Shown in pieces: positions 1-8,294 of a DNA stretch of 64,000 nucleotides (position 1 is its first letter; every line of letters starts with the position of its first letter). The position numbers were made by a program, and so were the translations under genes. The notes beneath the pieces are model-generated. The model saw only the letters and a program-made list of their open reading frames with translations. It was not told the DNA's origin and searched no databases. Source of the stretch: Caldilineaceae bacterium (lineage in GTDB: Bacteria > Chloroflexota > Anaerolineae > Caldilineales > Caldilineaceae); NCBI GenBank assembly GCA_022823185.1, contig JAJDXQ010000014.1, positions 1-64,000 of the forward strand. The letters run 5' to 3'.

Positions 1-48
1 GATGGGGGCGGGGTCGGTTTGGGGGATGGGGGCGGGGTCGGTTTGGGG
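1..48. repeat. Two 24-bp tandem repeats encoding IPQTDPAP
   Basis: Two identical 24-bp units (1-24, 25-48) lie inside the frame of the zincin gene and encode an eight-residue Pro/Asp unit. A third partial unit follows. The array probably continues beyond the window start. Confidence 0.85.
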
Positions 49-2475
49 GATGGGGAGTTCGGCGGCGTGGTGGGGGGCGATGTTTTCGACGTGGCGGCTG
101 GCGGCGGCGAGGTAGCCGGCGGGGCAGCCGGCGGCGGGGTCCCACTGGCGGCGGGCGACGGCGAGGAGGAAGTATGAAACGGGGTCGCCTGCGCCGGTTT
201 CCTGGCGCAGCTGATTCCGGAGCGAGGCCAGACGGGGCCTGTTTATGGTGACGAGATAGGCGCCGTCGGACCCGGTGGGAAAGGAGTGCGAGACGGAGCT
301 GTAACCGGAACGGTCGGAGGCGTTGAGGACACGCAGGTGGGCGGAGACGGTGATGCCGGCGAGAGGCTGGCCGCCGGGGCCGGTCAGTTGTCCGAAGAGT
401 CTGAGGTAGATAGGTTCGCAGTGCGGGAGCGCGGCGGCGCGGAAGACGTCCTGGACAGTGGCGGCAGCCCTGGGATCGTATTCGGCGAGTTGGGTGACGC
501 TGGCCGGGGTGCGGACTTTGCCGGAGAGCATGTCGGGCAGGAACCAGAACATGACGGTTTCAGCCCAGTATTCTTTATAGTTGGTGGAGGCGTAGGCGTC
601 GGGATAGAGGCCGGCGCGCATGGCTGCGCTGTAGGCGCTTTTGAGGCGGGCGTCGAAGGGCGAGTCGAAGAGGGGCCGGCTGCCGGCGAGGGCGGTTTGG
701 ATTGTGAGGGCGTAGTGGACCATGTGGGCGAATTCGTGGATGAAGACGACATTGCAGTAGGGCTGGCGGATCGCCGGCGCGGTTCCGACCACGTCGATGA
801 TCAGCAGGACCTCGCCTGTGTACCTGTTGTGGAGCCAGCGAACGGTGGCTGTACCGGCGATGCTGGTGCAGCGGCCAGGAGGGAGCTCGGCCCTGAGCTC
901 CGGTGTTTGGAAGGGGCCGCGACAGCCGTCATGTCTGTAGATGACGACGCGGAAGCGGTTGGCGGCCATGGTTGCTCGGAGGTCCGGGCGGTGGGCGAGC
1001 ATGGCGTTGATGATGTCGCGGGCGTGGTAGAGATGCTGGTCATCGACGTCTGAGGAGGCGACGACGGGAATGCCGCCGGCGTCGAGGTATTTGCGGTAGT
1101 AGGGGTCGAGGTCGAGGGAGGCGGGGGGCGGGGGCAGGTGGCGGCCCGGCGCGGCGGTTGGCGTGGGCGTCGGGGTGAGGGTTGGCGTTGGGGTTGAGAC
1201 GGGGAGCGGAACTGCGGAGGCGTAGGCGGACCATGGGCCGGCACTGGCGGCGGCGTCGAGAGCGCGAAGGGCGTAGTAGAAGGTTATGCCGGGGGCGACT
1301 TCGGTGTGGGTATAGGCGGTTTCGGTGATGCTGTCGCTGATCAGTTGCCAGCCGGTTTCTTCGTTCCACCAGGTCCAGAGTTCGTAGCGGGCGGCGCCGG
1401 GGATTTCGGGCCAGCGGAGTTCGACTGCGCCCGGGACGGGCTGTGCGGAGAGGTCGGGGGCGGGGAGTTCGCGGGCGGGCAAGGTGGATGGCGTCGGTGT
1501 GGGGGTCGGCGTCAGTGTCAGCGTCGGTGTCAGCGTCGGTGTCGGCGTCGCGGCCGGCGGCTGGGTCGAAGCAGGCGTCAGGGTCGCGGTTGGCGAGTGG
1601 GCCGGCTCCGGGTCTGAGGGCGGGGACGGGGTTGGCGTTGGCGTTGGGGTGGAAGCGGGGAGCGGAACGGCGGAAGCGTAGTCGGACCAGGCGGTGAGGG
1701 CCTGGCCGGCGTCGTCGAGAGCGCGGACGGCGTAGTAGTAGTTGACGCCGGGGGTGACTTCGTTGTGGGTATAGCCGGTATCGGTGATGCTGTCGCTAAT
1801 GAATTGCCAGCCTGTGTCCTGGTCCCACCAGGTCCAGAGTTAGTAGCGGGCGGCGCCGGGGATTTCGGGCCAGCGGAGTTCGACTGCGCCTGCGGCGGGC
1901 TGGGCGGTGAGCTGGGGGGCGGCGGCGGTGGATTCTGAGCGAGTCTGCCGCGGCGCCGGCGTGGAAGTTGCCGTCGGGGTTGGCGTTGACGCGGACAGCT
2001 GCGGCTGGTCGGCCGAGACGGCGGGGATGGTTGCGGGGACATTTTGGGACCAGGCGCTGACGGGTTCGCCGGCGTCGTCGAGGGCGCGGACGGCGTAGTA
2101 GCAGGTGGCGCCGGGGGTGGTTTCGGTGTGGGTGAAGGCGGCCCCGGTGAGGGTGTCGCTGACGAGCTGCCAGCCGGTCTCTTCGTTTTTCCAGAGCCAG
2201 AGTTCATAGCGTGCGGCGCCGGGCATTTCGGTCCAGCGCAGTTCGACCGCGGCTGCGGCGGGCTGGGCAGTGAGGGTAGGGGCGGGCAGGGCGGGTTCGG
2301 CGGTCTGTTGCTGCGGGGCGCGTGCGTTTGGTCCTGGGGCGGCAGCGACGGCGGAGGCAAAGGAGACGGCAAGGGCGACGGCGACGGCCAGGGGGGCCCA
2401 GAGGGCGAGCGGGTGGACGCGAGGAGGCGGGGTGAATGACGGGCGACGAACTGATGTTGACATCGGGGCTCGCAT
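1..2475 (-). pseudogene. Secreted FN3-repeat zincin metallopeptidase, interrupted by one in-frame stop; 3' end outside the window
   Basis: The reading frame stays open from 2475 to base 1 except for one TAA at 1840-1842. There the repeat motif RYELW reads RY-stop-LW; the equivalent place in the next repeat (about 1380) has GAA, so one base change broke the gene. The N-terminus is a signal peptide with an Ala/Val-rich core. Three FN3-like modules follow (about 2290-2030, 1920-1665 and 1450-1205), joined by Thr/Pro linkers. Next comes a zincin domain with HEFAH at 724-738 and a downstream EYWAE (about 559-573), a likely third metal ligand as in gluzincins of the anthrax-lethal-factor type. The product was probably exported and surface-anchored. 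Start is ATG 2475 or ATG 2463; neither has a strong ribosome site. The stop could be a sequencing error. The truncated 5' part alone would encode only about 1.5 FN3 modules. Confidence 0.75.
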
Positions 2476-2947
2476 TTTCGGGACCAGGATGAAGGTAGAT
2501 GCAGGGTACTCTTTTGCAACGTTGTAAGCGAGAGTTGCGTTGACGCCGGTTGCAGGACGCCCTGCCTTGCCGGCGCCAAGGTTGTCTATGAGGCAATCGG
2601 GATTGTGATCCGGAAGCGAGTCAGCCACCGGTCGCGGACGGCGATCATCTCAGTATACAGCATGGAGATGTCATTGGCATGTCAAAGAGGGGAGTTTTTT
2701 GAGTCAGTATTGTGTCAACATTCGTGCAGATGGCAGAGTAAGGATTTTTTGTGCCGTGCGCGGCTGTTGGGTTGGTTGGCGGCGAAGAGCCGAACGGCAG
2801 TTTTTGGCAGTCAGCTTTTGGTTTTTAGTGAACGGCGAAAAGGCAGTTTTTGGTAGTCAGTTTTTCGTTCCTAGTGAACGGCTGGGTATGTGGGGGGAGG
2901 TTGTGGGCGCACTTGGCTGTGGATTGCGCGCCGGGGGCCCGAGGCTC
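2476..2947. other. Intergenic region with an imperfect tandem repeat
   Basis: No convincing gene. At 2792-2875 two imperfect copies of a T-rich unit begin with GAACGG and contain CAGTTTTTGG; a third GAACGG follows at 2876. The short plus-strand frames here have no ribosome site or recognisable product. Confidence 0.5.
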
Positions 2948-3655
2948 TTAGTCGTGGACCCAGACGAGGGTTGCGTCATTGGGGGTGGAGCGGAGCCAGG
3001 CGGTGGAGCCGTTCCAGTCGGGGAATGCCCAGTTGAAGAGCCATTCGGCGTCTTCGTTGGTGAGGTTGACACAGCCGCGGCTCATGGGGGTACCGAAGTT
3101 GCTGTGCCAGTAGGCGCCGTGGAAGGCGTAGCCGTGGTAGAAGTACTGGACCCACCGGACGTTGGGCAGGCTGAAGTCGGTACCGGCGTCGGGGTCGCCG
3201 CCGTCCATGGTCTGTGAAACGGTGCGTGCCCAGATGCGGAAGAGGCCGGTGACGGTGGGACTGTCGTCCTTGCCGGAAGAGATGAGGAACCGGTTTGCGA
3301 GCTGATCGCCGGTCCAAGCGTAGAGCGTCTGGTCGCTCAGGCTGACCTCGATCCATTTTTCGCCCCTGGCGCGGGCGCGGTCGACGTTCATGTGGAGGAG
3401 CGTGAGGCCGTTGTAGGTGACGGGGTTGCGGGAGTCGCTCTCGGGCAGGTTGCGGTATTTGGCGGCGGCCAGCCTTGCGCGGTCTTCATGGCGGATGCGG
3501 GGCGGGTCCATGGAGGGGCCTGCGGTGGGGAGAGGGGGGAGCCGGTCGAGGGCGCGTGCGGGGGCTGTCTGGGGGCGGGGACTGCGCCAGGCAACGGTGG
3601 ACAGCGCGTAGAGGAGGATGAGTGCGAGGGGGAGAAGCGGCTTTCGGGATTTCAT
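2948..3655 (-). CDS. L,D-transpeptidase (YkuD domain), exported
   Basis: A 235-residue protein with an N-terminal membrane segment/signal (residues 7-24, [17 protein letters not shown]). A YkuD catalytic domain follows, from about residue 95 to the end. The catalytic block [15 protein letters not shown] holds the invariant His, Ser-Arg-Gly and nucleophilic Cys. The family makes or edits peptidoglycan cross-links, or anchors proteins to peptidoglycan, outside the cytoplasmic membrane. ATG 3655 was chosen over the upstream ATG at 3709 because GGAG sits about 7 nt before it and the signal peptide starts there. It is a single-gene unit by spacing. Function is confident; the exact substrate is unknown. 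Confidence 0.9.
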   Translation of the reverse strand: MKSRKPLLPLALILLYALSTVAWRSPRPQTAPARALDRLPPLPTAGPSMDPPRIRHEDRARLAAAKYRNLPESDSRNPVTYNGLTLLHMNVDRARARGEKWIEVSLSDQTLYAWTGDQLANRFLISSGKDDSPTVTGLFRIWARTVSQTMDGGDPDAGTDFSLPNVRWVQYFYHGYAFHGAYWHSNFGTPMSRGCVNLTNEDAEWLFNWAFPDWNGSTAWLRSTPNDATLVWVHD

Positions 3656-4476
3656 GAGGGAACTCCGGCAGCGGATGAGTGCGATGAATTCGGTTATGAA
3701 TGGGGGCAATATTATGGAGAAGGGGAATGAAGGCCCAATGATGTTTGGCTATAAGGGCAGGGGAGCTGCGGGGGGCCAGGAGCCAGGGGCGAGGGGTCAG
3801 GGGAACGGCGGGGAACTGCGGGGGGAGGGCGGCGCGGTTACGCGCGGTGGTTTGGCCCGTGGATTGTCTGGGCCGGAGGATATTCGGCGCGGTGGCGAAC
3901 GCGCCGGGGGCAGGCGCAATGAATGCGATAAACGCCGTGAGGACGGTCAGCGTTCGCCGGACGATGGGCGCAACCATATCCTCCACCTACTCTTTGGGTG
4001 AAAGTATGCGAGATGGACAGATGATTAGACGGCTGCAGACGTTCGATTCTTGTATAAAGCGCAGCCAAGTATAAGACAAATTTACCGGAAAAGTGGGGTA
4101 TGGACAATTTGCCGGCTGCATTGGGCAGGCACGGTTGCGCGGGTGGAAGGGCAGGGGGTGGAAGGGGGCAAGGAAGGGCATCTACAGGCTTGAATTGGAG
4201 TAGCGGGGCGTTTGAAACGGGCCGTCGATTCCGGCTGCGCGGCGGGCGGACGCGTATCCGTCTTTGGTTGACAGTTGGCGGGCCGATGGGGGGCGAGTAT
4301 TGAAAACGGTGGAGGAATGGAGCTGTTTCATTGGGATGGCGAAAGGGAAGGGCAGTGGGAAACGGCAGAGGATAGTGGATAGTGGTCAGTTGAACGGCGG
4401 GTGATCGGCGGAGTGTGGGGGACGGTGGGTAGGGTTTGCGGGGTGTGCACGGGATTGAGGGGAGTGGTGTTGGGGG
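3656..4476. other. Gene-free stretch with dispersed repeats
   Basis: About 820 bp with no supported gene. It holds a G-rich dispersed repeat (about 3771-3830, core CCAGGGGCGAGGGG) related to one at 8164-8270, and an AGTGG-type repeat at 4371-4404. A minus-strand frame running through 3986-3486 has a hydrophobic start but Pro/Arg-rich repeat-derived sequence, and it overlaps the transpeptidase. Confidence 0.5.
4371..4404. repeat. AGTGGWY heptamer repeat with TTGAACGGCGGGTGAT tail
   Basis: Tandem 7-bp units (AGTGGAT, AGTGGTC) are followed by TTGAACGGCGGGTGAT. The same composite recurs at 6533-6576 and 7108-7176, which makes it a dispersed intergenic element. Confidence 0.75.
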
Positions 4477-5514
4477 TCAGGGGCTTTGCTGGCGGAGGCG
4501 GGCGAGCTTGGCTTGCAGGGCTTGGGCCTGTTTTTCGGCCCTTTCGGCCCGTTCTTCAGCCTGGCGGCGAGCGGCGGTGAGGATTGCGGTCCGTTCTTTG
4601 GCCTGGAGGCGGGCAATCTCGGCTTGGAGGGCTTGCGTTATTTCTTCGGTCAGGCGGCGAGTTTCGGCTTCAACTGCGGCCTGTTCTGTGGCATTTGGCG
4701 TTGGTTCTTCGGCCAAGCGGCGGGCCTCTGCTGCGGCGGCGGCCCGTTCTTCCTCTTTTTGGACCCTAAGCACTGAATCCAGGTAGCCGGGGAAGACGTA
4801 GTCGGCGTAGATTTCGTCGAGGGCAAGTTGCGCTATGGCGGGCTGTTTGCGCAGGTCGGCGCGGCGGAACTGGAAGCCTGGAAGGACGTGTGAACGGAGA
4901 ATGCCGAGGGCGTCGGGCTGGATCTCCTCGTAGCGACGGTCGGGGGTGAGACGGTAGAAGCGCATGTGGCGGTCTTCGGGGTCGAGGATGTAGTACTCTT
5001 TGACGCCGGCGATGGCGTAGCCTTTTTTCTTTTCGTGGGTATCGCGGCGCACTTCTTCGGGCGCGGCGTCTGAGATCTCTTCGACGCAGATGTCGCAGAC
5101 GCCTTCGAAGGCGTACTGGCAGACTGCGCCCCACGGCGCGGGGTTGTCGTGCCGGATGACGCCGAGATCGGGTTTGTAGACGACATCCCACTCTCCTGAC
5201 GGTTGGGAGGGATCGGGGACGGTCATGCTGACGCCGCAGTTGAGATTGATCAGGTCGGCGATGGGAAAGGTCTCGGTGTACAGGGAGATGAGTGAAAGGA
5301 ACCAGTGATACTGTTTGATTTGGGGGTGGTTGGAGGGGGGTTTGGCCTGCAGAATGCCGTTGATCCATTCGTAGCTGACGTCGATGCGCGGGTAGGGGTT
5401 CTGGTACCATTTGGCCCAGTATTCTTCTTTGGTGACGCGGCGGCCTTCGTCGGGCGCGAGGGGGTTGGCCGGGGAGGCGGATGTGGGCTGTTGCGGCGCT
5501 TTTGTCGACGTCAT
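4477..5514 (-). CDS. Uma2-family putative PD-(D/E)XK endonuclease with coiled-coil tail
   Basis: A 345-residue protein. Residues about 25-215 form the Uma2 (DUF820) fold, with the hallmark order KPDLGVI, CVEEISD (acidic residues at the nuclease core) and a Lys-rich stretch before YAIAGVKEYYILDP. From about residue 250 to the end is a charged Ala/Glu/Arg coiled coil. Uma2 proteins are predicted restriction-like nucleases that are heavily duplicated in cyanobacteria and Chloroflexota; their biological role is unsettled. The next gene upstream is a close paralogue sharing the coiled-coil tail. Cytoplasmic. Family assignment is confident; activity is inferred from motifs only. Confidence 0.88.
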   Translation of the reverse strand: MTSTKAPQQPTSASPANPLAPDEGRRVTKEEYWAKWYQNPYPRIDVSYEWINGILQAKPPSNHPQIKQYHWFLSLISLYTETFPIADLINLNCGVSMTVPDPSQPSGEWDVVYKPDLGVIRHDNPAPWGAVCQYAFEGVCDICVEEISDAAPEEVRRDTHEKKKGYAIAGVKEYYILDPEDRHMRFYRLTPDRRYEEIQPDALGILRSHVLPGFQFRRADLRKQPAIAQLALDEIYADYVFPGYLDSVLRVQKEEERAAAAAEARRLAEEPTPNATEQAAVEAETRRLTEEITQALQAEIARLQAKERTAILTAARRQAEERAERAEKQAQALQAKLARLRQQSP

Positions 5515-5543
5515 GGTTGCTCCACAGTGGATGGTGGTTCGTG

Positions 5544-6461
5544 TCAGGGGCGTTGCCGGCGGAGGCGGGCGAGCTTGGCTTGCAGGGCTTGGGCCTGTTC
5601 TTCGGCTCTTTTGGCCTGTTGTTCGGCCCTTTCAGCCCGCTCTTCGGCTTGACGGCGGGCGGCGGCTTCGGCTGCGGCCTGTTCTTCGGCCCTTTCGGCA
5701 CTGTGAACAGAATCCAGATGGCCGGGTGTGACGTAGTCTGCGTAGACTTCGTCCAGTGACAGGTCTTTCTGTCCAGGCTTTCTGAGCAGGTCGGCGCGGC
5801 GGAAGCGGAAGCCGGGCAGGACGTGCGAATGGATCACGCCCGCGGCGTCAGGCTGGATCTCGATGTAGCGCCCGTCGCTTGTCAGACGAAGAATATGCAT
5901 GTGCCGGTCGCTGGGGTCGAGAATGAAGTATTCCTGCACGCCGGCGCGGGCGTAGCCGCTCCTCTTCTCCTCTGTGTCCCGCCGCACTTCGGCCTGCGTC
6001 GAATCGGAAACCGCTTCCACGATCAGGTCACATATTCCTTCATAGGCGCGCTGTCCACTCGCGCCCCACGAGGCAGGGTTGTCATTCAGGACGATGCCAA
6101 GGTCCGGCTTGTAGACGACTTCCCACTTTCCCGACGGCTCATCGACATCCAAGATCGTCATGCTAACGCCGGTTTCCAGATCGATCACTTTGGCGATGGG
6201 ATTGACCTCAAGAAAGTGGCCAAGGAGCTGGCTGAACCAGCGATACAGCATGATTTGGGGGTAGTCGGGCAAGGGTTTGGCCTCCAGGATGCCGTTGTTC
6301 CATTCGTAGCTGACGTCGAGGTCGGGGTAGGGACTCTCATACCATCTGGCCCAGTATTCTTCCTTGCTGACGCGGCGGCCATGGTCAGGCGCGAGGGGGT
6401 TGGGATGGGCCGGGGCTGCCCGGTCCTGGGGCACGTTTTGCGGCGGCTTGATGGATTGCAT
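5544..6461 (-). CDS. Uma2-family putative endonuclease, tandem paralogue
   Basis: A 305-residue paralogue of the next gene downstream, 29 bp away and on the same strand. It keeps the same core motifs (KPDLGIV, IVEAVSD, EKRSGYARAGVQEYFILDP) and the same Ala/Glu/Arg coiled coil, which ends QALQAKLARLRRQRP. The tandem order and near-identical tails point to local duplication. An extended -10 promoter lies about 50 bp upstream. Nuclease activity is a family prediction. Confidence 0.88.
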   Translation of the reverse strand: MQSIKPPQNVPQDRAAPAHPNPLAPDHGRRVSKEEYWARWYESPYPDLDVSYEWNNGILEAKPLPDYPQIMLYRWFSQLLGHFLEVNPIAKVIDLETGVSMTILDVDEPSGKWEVVYKPDLGIVLNDNPASWGASGQRAYEGICDLIVEAVSDSTQAEVRRDTEEKRSGYARAGVQEYFILDPSDRHMHILRLTSDGRYIEIQPDAAGVIHSHVLPGFRFRRADLLRKPGQKDLSLDEVYADYVTPGHLDSVHSAERAEEQAAAEAAARRQAEERAERAEQQAKRAEEQAQALQAKLARLRRQRP

Positions 6462-6514
6462 GTTCGCTCCTGGGGCAGTACGAACGGCGGCGGGGGGATC
6501 AGGTGTGTGCGGGG

Positions 6515-6523
6515 ATTATAGCA
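6515..6523 (-). promoter_or_regulatory. Extended -10 promoter (TGCTATAAT) for the Uma2 pair
   Basis: On the minus strand the bases read TGCTATAAT, a consensus extended -10 element, about 50 nt before the Uma2 start at 6461. No clear -35 box is seen, which is normal for extended -10 promoters. Confidence 0.5.
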
Positions 6524-6532
6524 CGGCGAGGG

Positions 6533-6576
6533 GGATAGTGGATAGTGGATAGTGGTCAGTTGAACGGCGGGTGATT
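6533..6576. repeat. AGTGGWY heptamer repeat with TTGAACGGCGGGTGAT tail
   Basis: Same composite as at 4371-4404: three GATAGTG-type units, one GGTCAGT unit, then TTGAACGGCGGGTGAT. It lies just upstream of the Uma2 promoter. Confidence 0.8.
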
Positions 6577-6812
6577 GTCTGAACGGGGATTTGGGGGGAT
6601 GCAGGGGATTTGGGGGATGGCTGGACGAGGGGTTTGGGGCGAGCGGCGGGGTGTGGAGGGACAGGAGGGAACGGCAGGGGAACGGCGGGGATGATGCAGG
6701 CGGCCAGGTATCGGGCGAGGCCAGGTCTGCAAGGTCCGGCGGGTTGGGGAGATCCTGGCGCCTGGATTGGACAGTCTCGGAAGCTGGAAATTCCGACCAA
6801 GAGATCTCTTGA

Positions 6813-7025
6813 CTAAATCCCAAACCGTTGCAATAACTCAGGAAGAATCAATACCGCACCGACGATCCACAACCCAATTTTGATTCCTTTCATCTCTCCT
6901 TTGATTTCAGAGATATCGGATTTGGTCGCTAACTGAGAGTATGCCCCTTCAAGTCTACTCGCTTTATTTGCAGCATCATCAACTCGATCCTCCAACCGCG
7001 TAAATTGCTCTGCAGATACCGCCAT
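6813..7025 (-). CDS. Small coiled-coil protein with C-terminal membrane anchor
   Basis: A 70-residue protein. Residues 1-45 are a charged helix (QFTRLEDRVDDAANKASRLE), likely a coiled coil. Residues about 48-66 (IGLWIVGAVLILPELLQRF) form one membrane segment. The start is well supported: AGAGGAG lies about 8 nt before ATG 7025. Base composition is lower in GC than its neighbours. The layout resembles small XhlA-like membrane proteins, but no family is certain. Its role is unknown. Confidence 0.7.
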   Translation of the reverse strand: MAVSAEQFTRLEDRVDDAANKASRLEGAYSQLATKSDISEIKGEMKGIKIGLWIVGAVLILPELLQRFGI

Positions 7026-7107
7026 TTCAACTCTCCTCTATTCGATCTACGGTCCATCTTCCTCGTTATCATATCCCAACATCTGCATCTTGACAATGGA
7101 TGGTCAA

Positions 7108-7176
7108 GCAGTGGTCAGTGGGCAGTGGATAGTGGATAGTGGATAGTGGTCAGTGGTCAGTTGAACGGCGGGTGAT
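7108..7176. repeat. AGTGGWY heptamer repeat with TTGAACGGCGGGTGAT tail
   Basis: The longest of the three composites. Seven or more GTGGTCA/GTGGATA-type heptamers precede TTGAACGGCGGGTGAT, followed by a GCGAAGG-type repeat (about 7172-7205) also seen near 43173-43206. Confidence 0.8.
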
Positions 7177-7235
7177 CCGCGAAGGGGCGCGAAGAAAGGC
7201 GAAGGGCGAGGGGCGGGCAGGTGGGGGGTGGGTGG

Positions 7236-8294
7236 TTATTGGTTGGGGTTGGGGGGTGGGTCGATGGCGGGGAGGTCGGGGATGGGGATGGTGGTTTGGA
7301 CGAGGGTTGCGAAGATCCAGGCGGGGCCGTTGGGGGTCTGGAGCTGGAGCCAGTCGCCGGCCTGGTTGCGGCCGAGGAGGGCGGCTGTCTCGTCCTGGTA
7401 GAGGCCGCCGACGACAGGGTAGTCGGTGCCGGGGCCTGCGCGCAGGTTGGCGCCCTCGACGATGATGGTGAGGGCGGGGCCGGTTATTTCGGGGGCGGCG
7501 GGCGTTTCGGGGTTGGATGGGTCGTCAGCGGCGGCGGTGTCGGCGGCGGCTGGGTCGGTGGGGGCGGGGGTTGGGGTGAGCCGGGCGATGACGGTGGCGA
7601 CGGGCTCCTGGGGCAGGCTCGCCTGGGCGATCAGGGTGGCGACGACGGCGGGGCCGAGGGATTCGTCGACGGTTTCGAGGTCGGCGACGTCGCCGAAGAG
7701 GCGGACCTGGGCGGCTGGCACCCAGCCGGCGGCTCCGTTGGCGAGGTAGGCGGCGAACCAGGCGCGGTCGGCGGAACGGCCGGTGATGGTGAGGGTTGCG
7801 CCGAGCTGGAGGTTGGCGGTGATTGCGCCGCCGGGCGCGTTGTAGAGGGCTCCGCCGCGGGAGAGGATGCCGAGGGCGGTTGGGCGTTCGAAAACGCGGA
7901 GGCTGGCGTAGGTGTCGAGGAGGGCGGCAGGGGTCGGGGGCGCGGGGTCAGGGCTCAGGGGGGATTGCGGGGACGGGGTCGTCTGCTGGGCGAGGCGGGT
8001 GCGGAGGGCCTGGGCAGCCTGGTTGGCGGTCTGGGTGGCGGAGCCGACCTGGGCGGGTGCGCCGAAGTCCGGGGTGGGCTGGGCGACGCGGGTGCCGGGG
8101 GGCAGGGGGGTGGGTTCGCTGGGGGGGCGTCCGCAGGAGGCGAGGAGGAGGAGGAGAACGGCAGGGACTAGGAGCCAGGGGCGAGGGGAAGGCCAGGGGC
8201 GGGGGGCCAGGGGCGAGGGGCCAGGGGAACTGCGGGAAACTGCGGGAGAACTGCGGGGGCGGGGCGGGGTTGGGGGAGGGGATGGGTTATTCAT
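7236..8294 (-). CDS. Lipoprotein with two SH3b-like domains
   Basis: A 352-residue protein. ATG 8294 overlaps the stop of the upstream permease gene by 8 bp, suggesting coupled translation. The lipobox LLLLASCG marks lipid anchoring. Before it lies an unusually long Pro/Ser/Arg stretch of about 40 residues encoded by the CCAGGGGCGAGGGG dispersed repeat. Two bacterial SH3 (SH3b) modules follow, about residues 155-215 and 280-340; the second has the typical ANLRAGPGTDYPVVG. SH3b domains commonly bind cell-wall or peptide ligands. It is the last gene of the MacA/MacB-like operon, so it may be an accessory surface component of that export system (inference). Confidence 0.8.
   Translation of the reverse strand: MNNPSPPPTPPRPRSSPAVSRSSPGPSPLAPRPWPSPRPWLLVPAVLLLLLASCGRPPSEPTPLPPGTRVAQPTPDFGAPAQVGSATQTANQAAQALRTRLAQQTTPSPQSPLSPDPAPPTPAALLDTYASLRVFERPTALGILSRGGALYNAPGGAITANLQLGATLTITGRSADRAWFAAYLANGAAGWVPAAQVRLFGDVADLETVDESLGPAVVATLIAQASLPQEPVATVIARLTPTPAPTDPAAADTAAADDPSNPETPAAPEITGPALTIIVEGANLRAGPGTDYPVVGGLYQDETAALLGRNQAGDWLQLQTPNGPAWIFATLVQTTIPIPDLPAIDPPPNPNQ
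8164..8270. repeat. G-rich dispersed repeat (CCAGGGGCGAGGGG family) inside the lipoprotein 5' end
   Basis: Several copies of CCAGGGGCGAGGGG and GAACTGCGGG-type units in tandem. A related array lies at about 3771-3830 and a shorter one near 49100-49135. Here it is translated as the Pro/Ser/Arg stretch before the signal peptide. Confidence 0.7.

Noticed and set aside
3486..3986. Minus-strand frame with a signal-peptide-like start upstream of the L,D-transpeptidase
   Set aside because: It overlaps the 5' part of the transpeptidase in another frame and most of it is repeat-derived Pro/Arg-rich sequence.
7221..8171. Long plus-strand open frame opposite the SH3b lipoprotein gene
   Set aside because: It is antisense to a gene with clear domains; the composition (Gly/Val/Asp-rich) is what high-GC antisense frames give.
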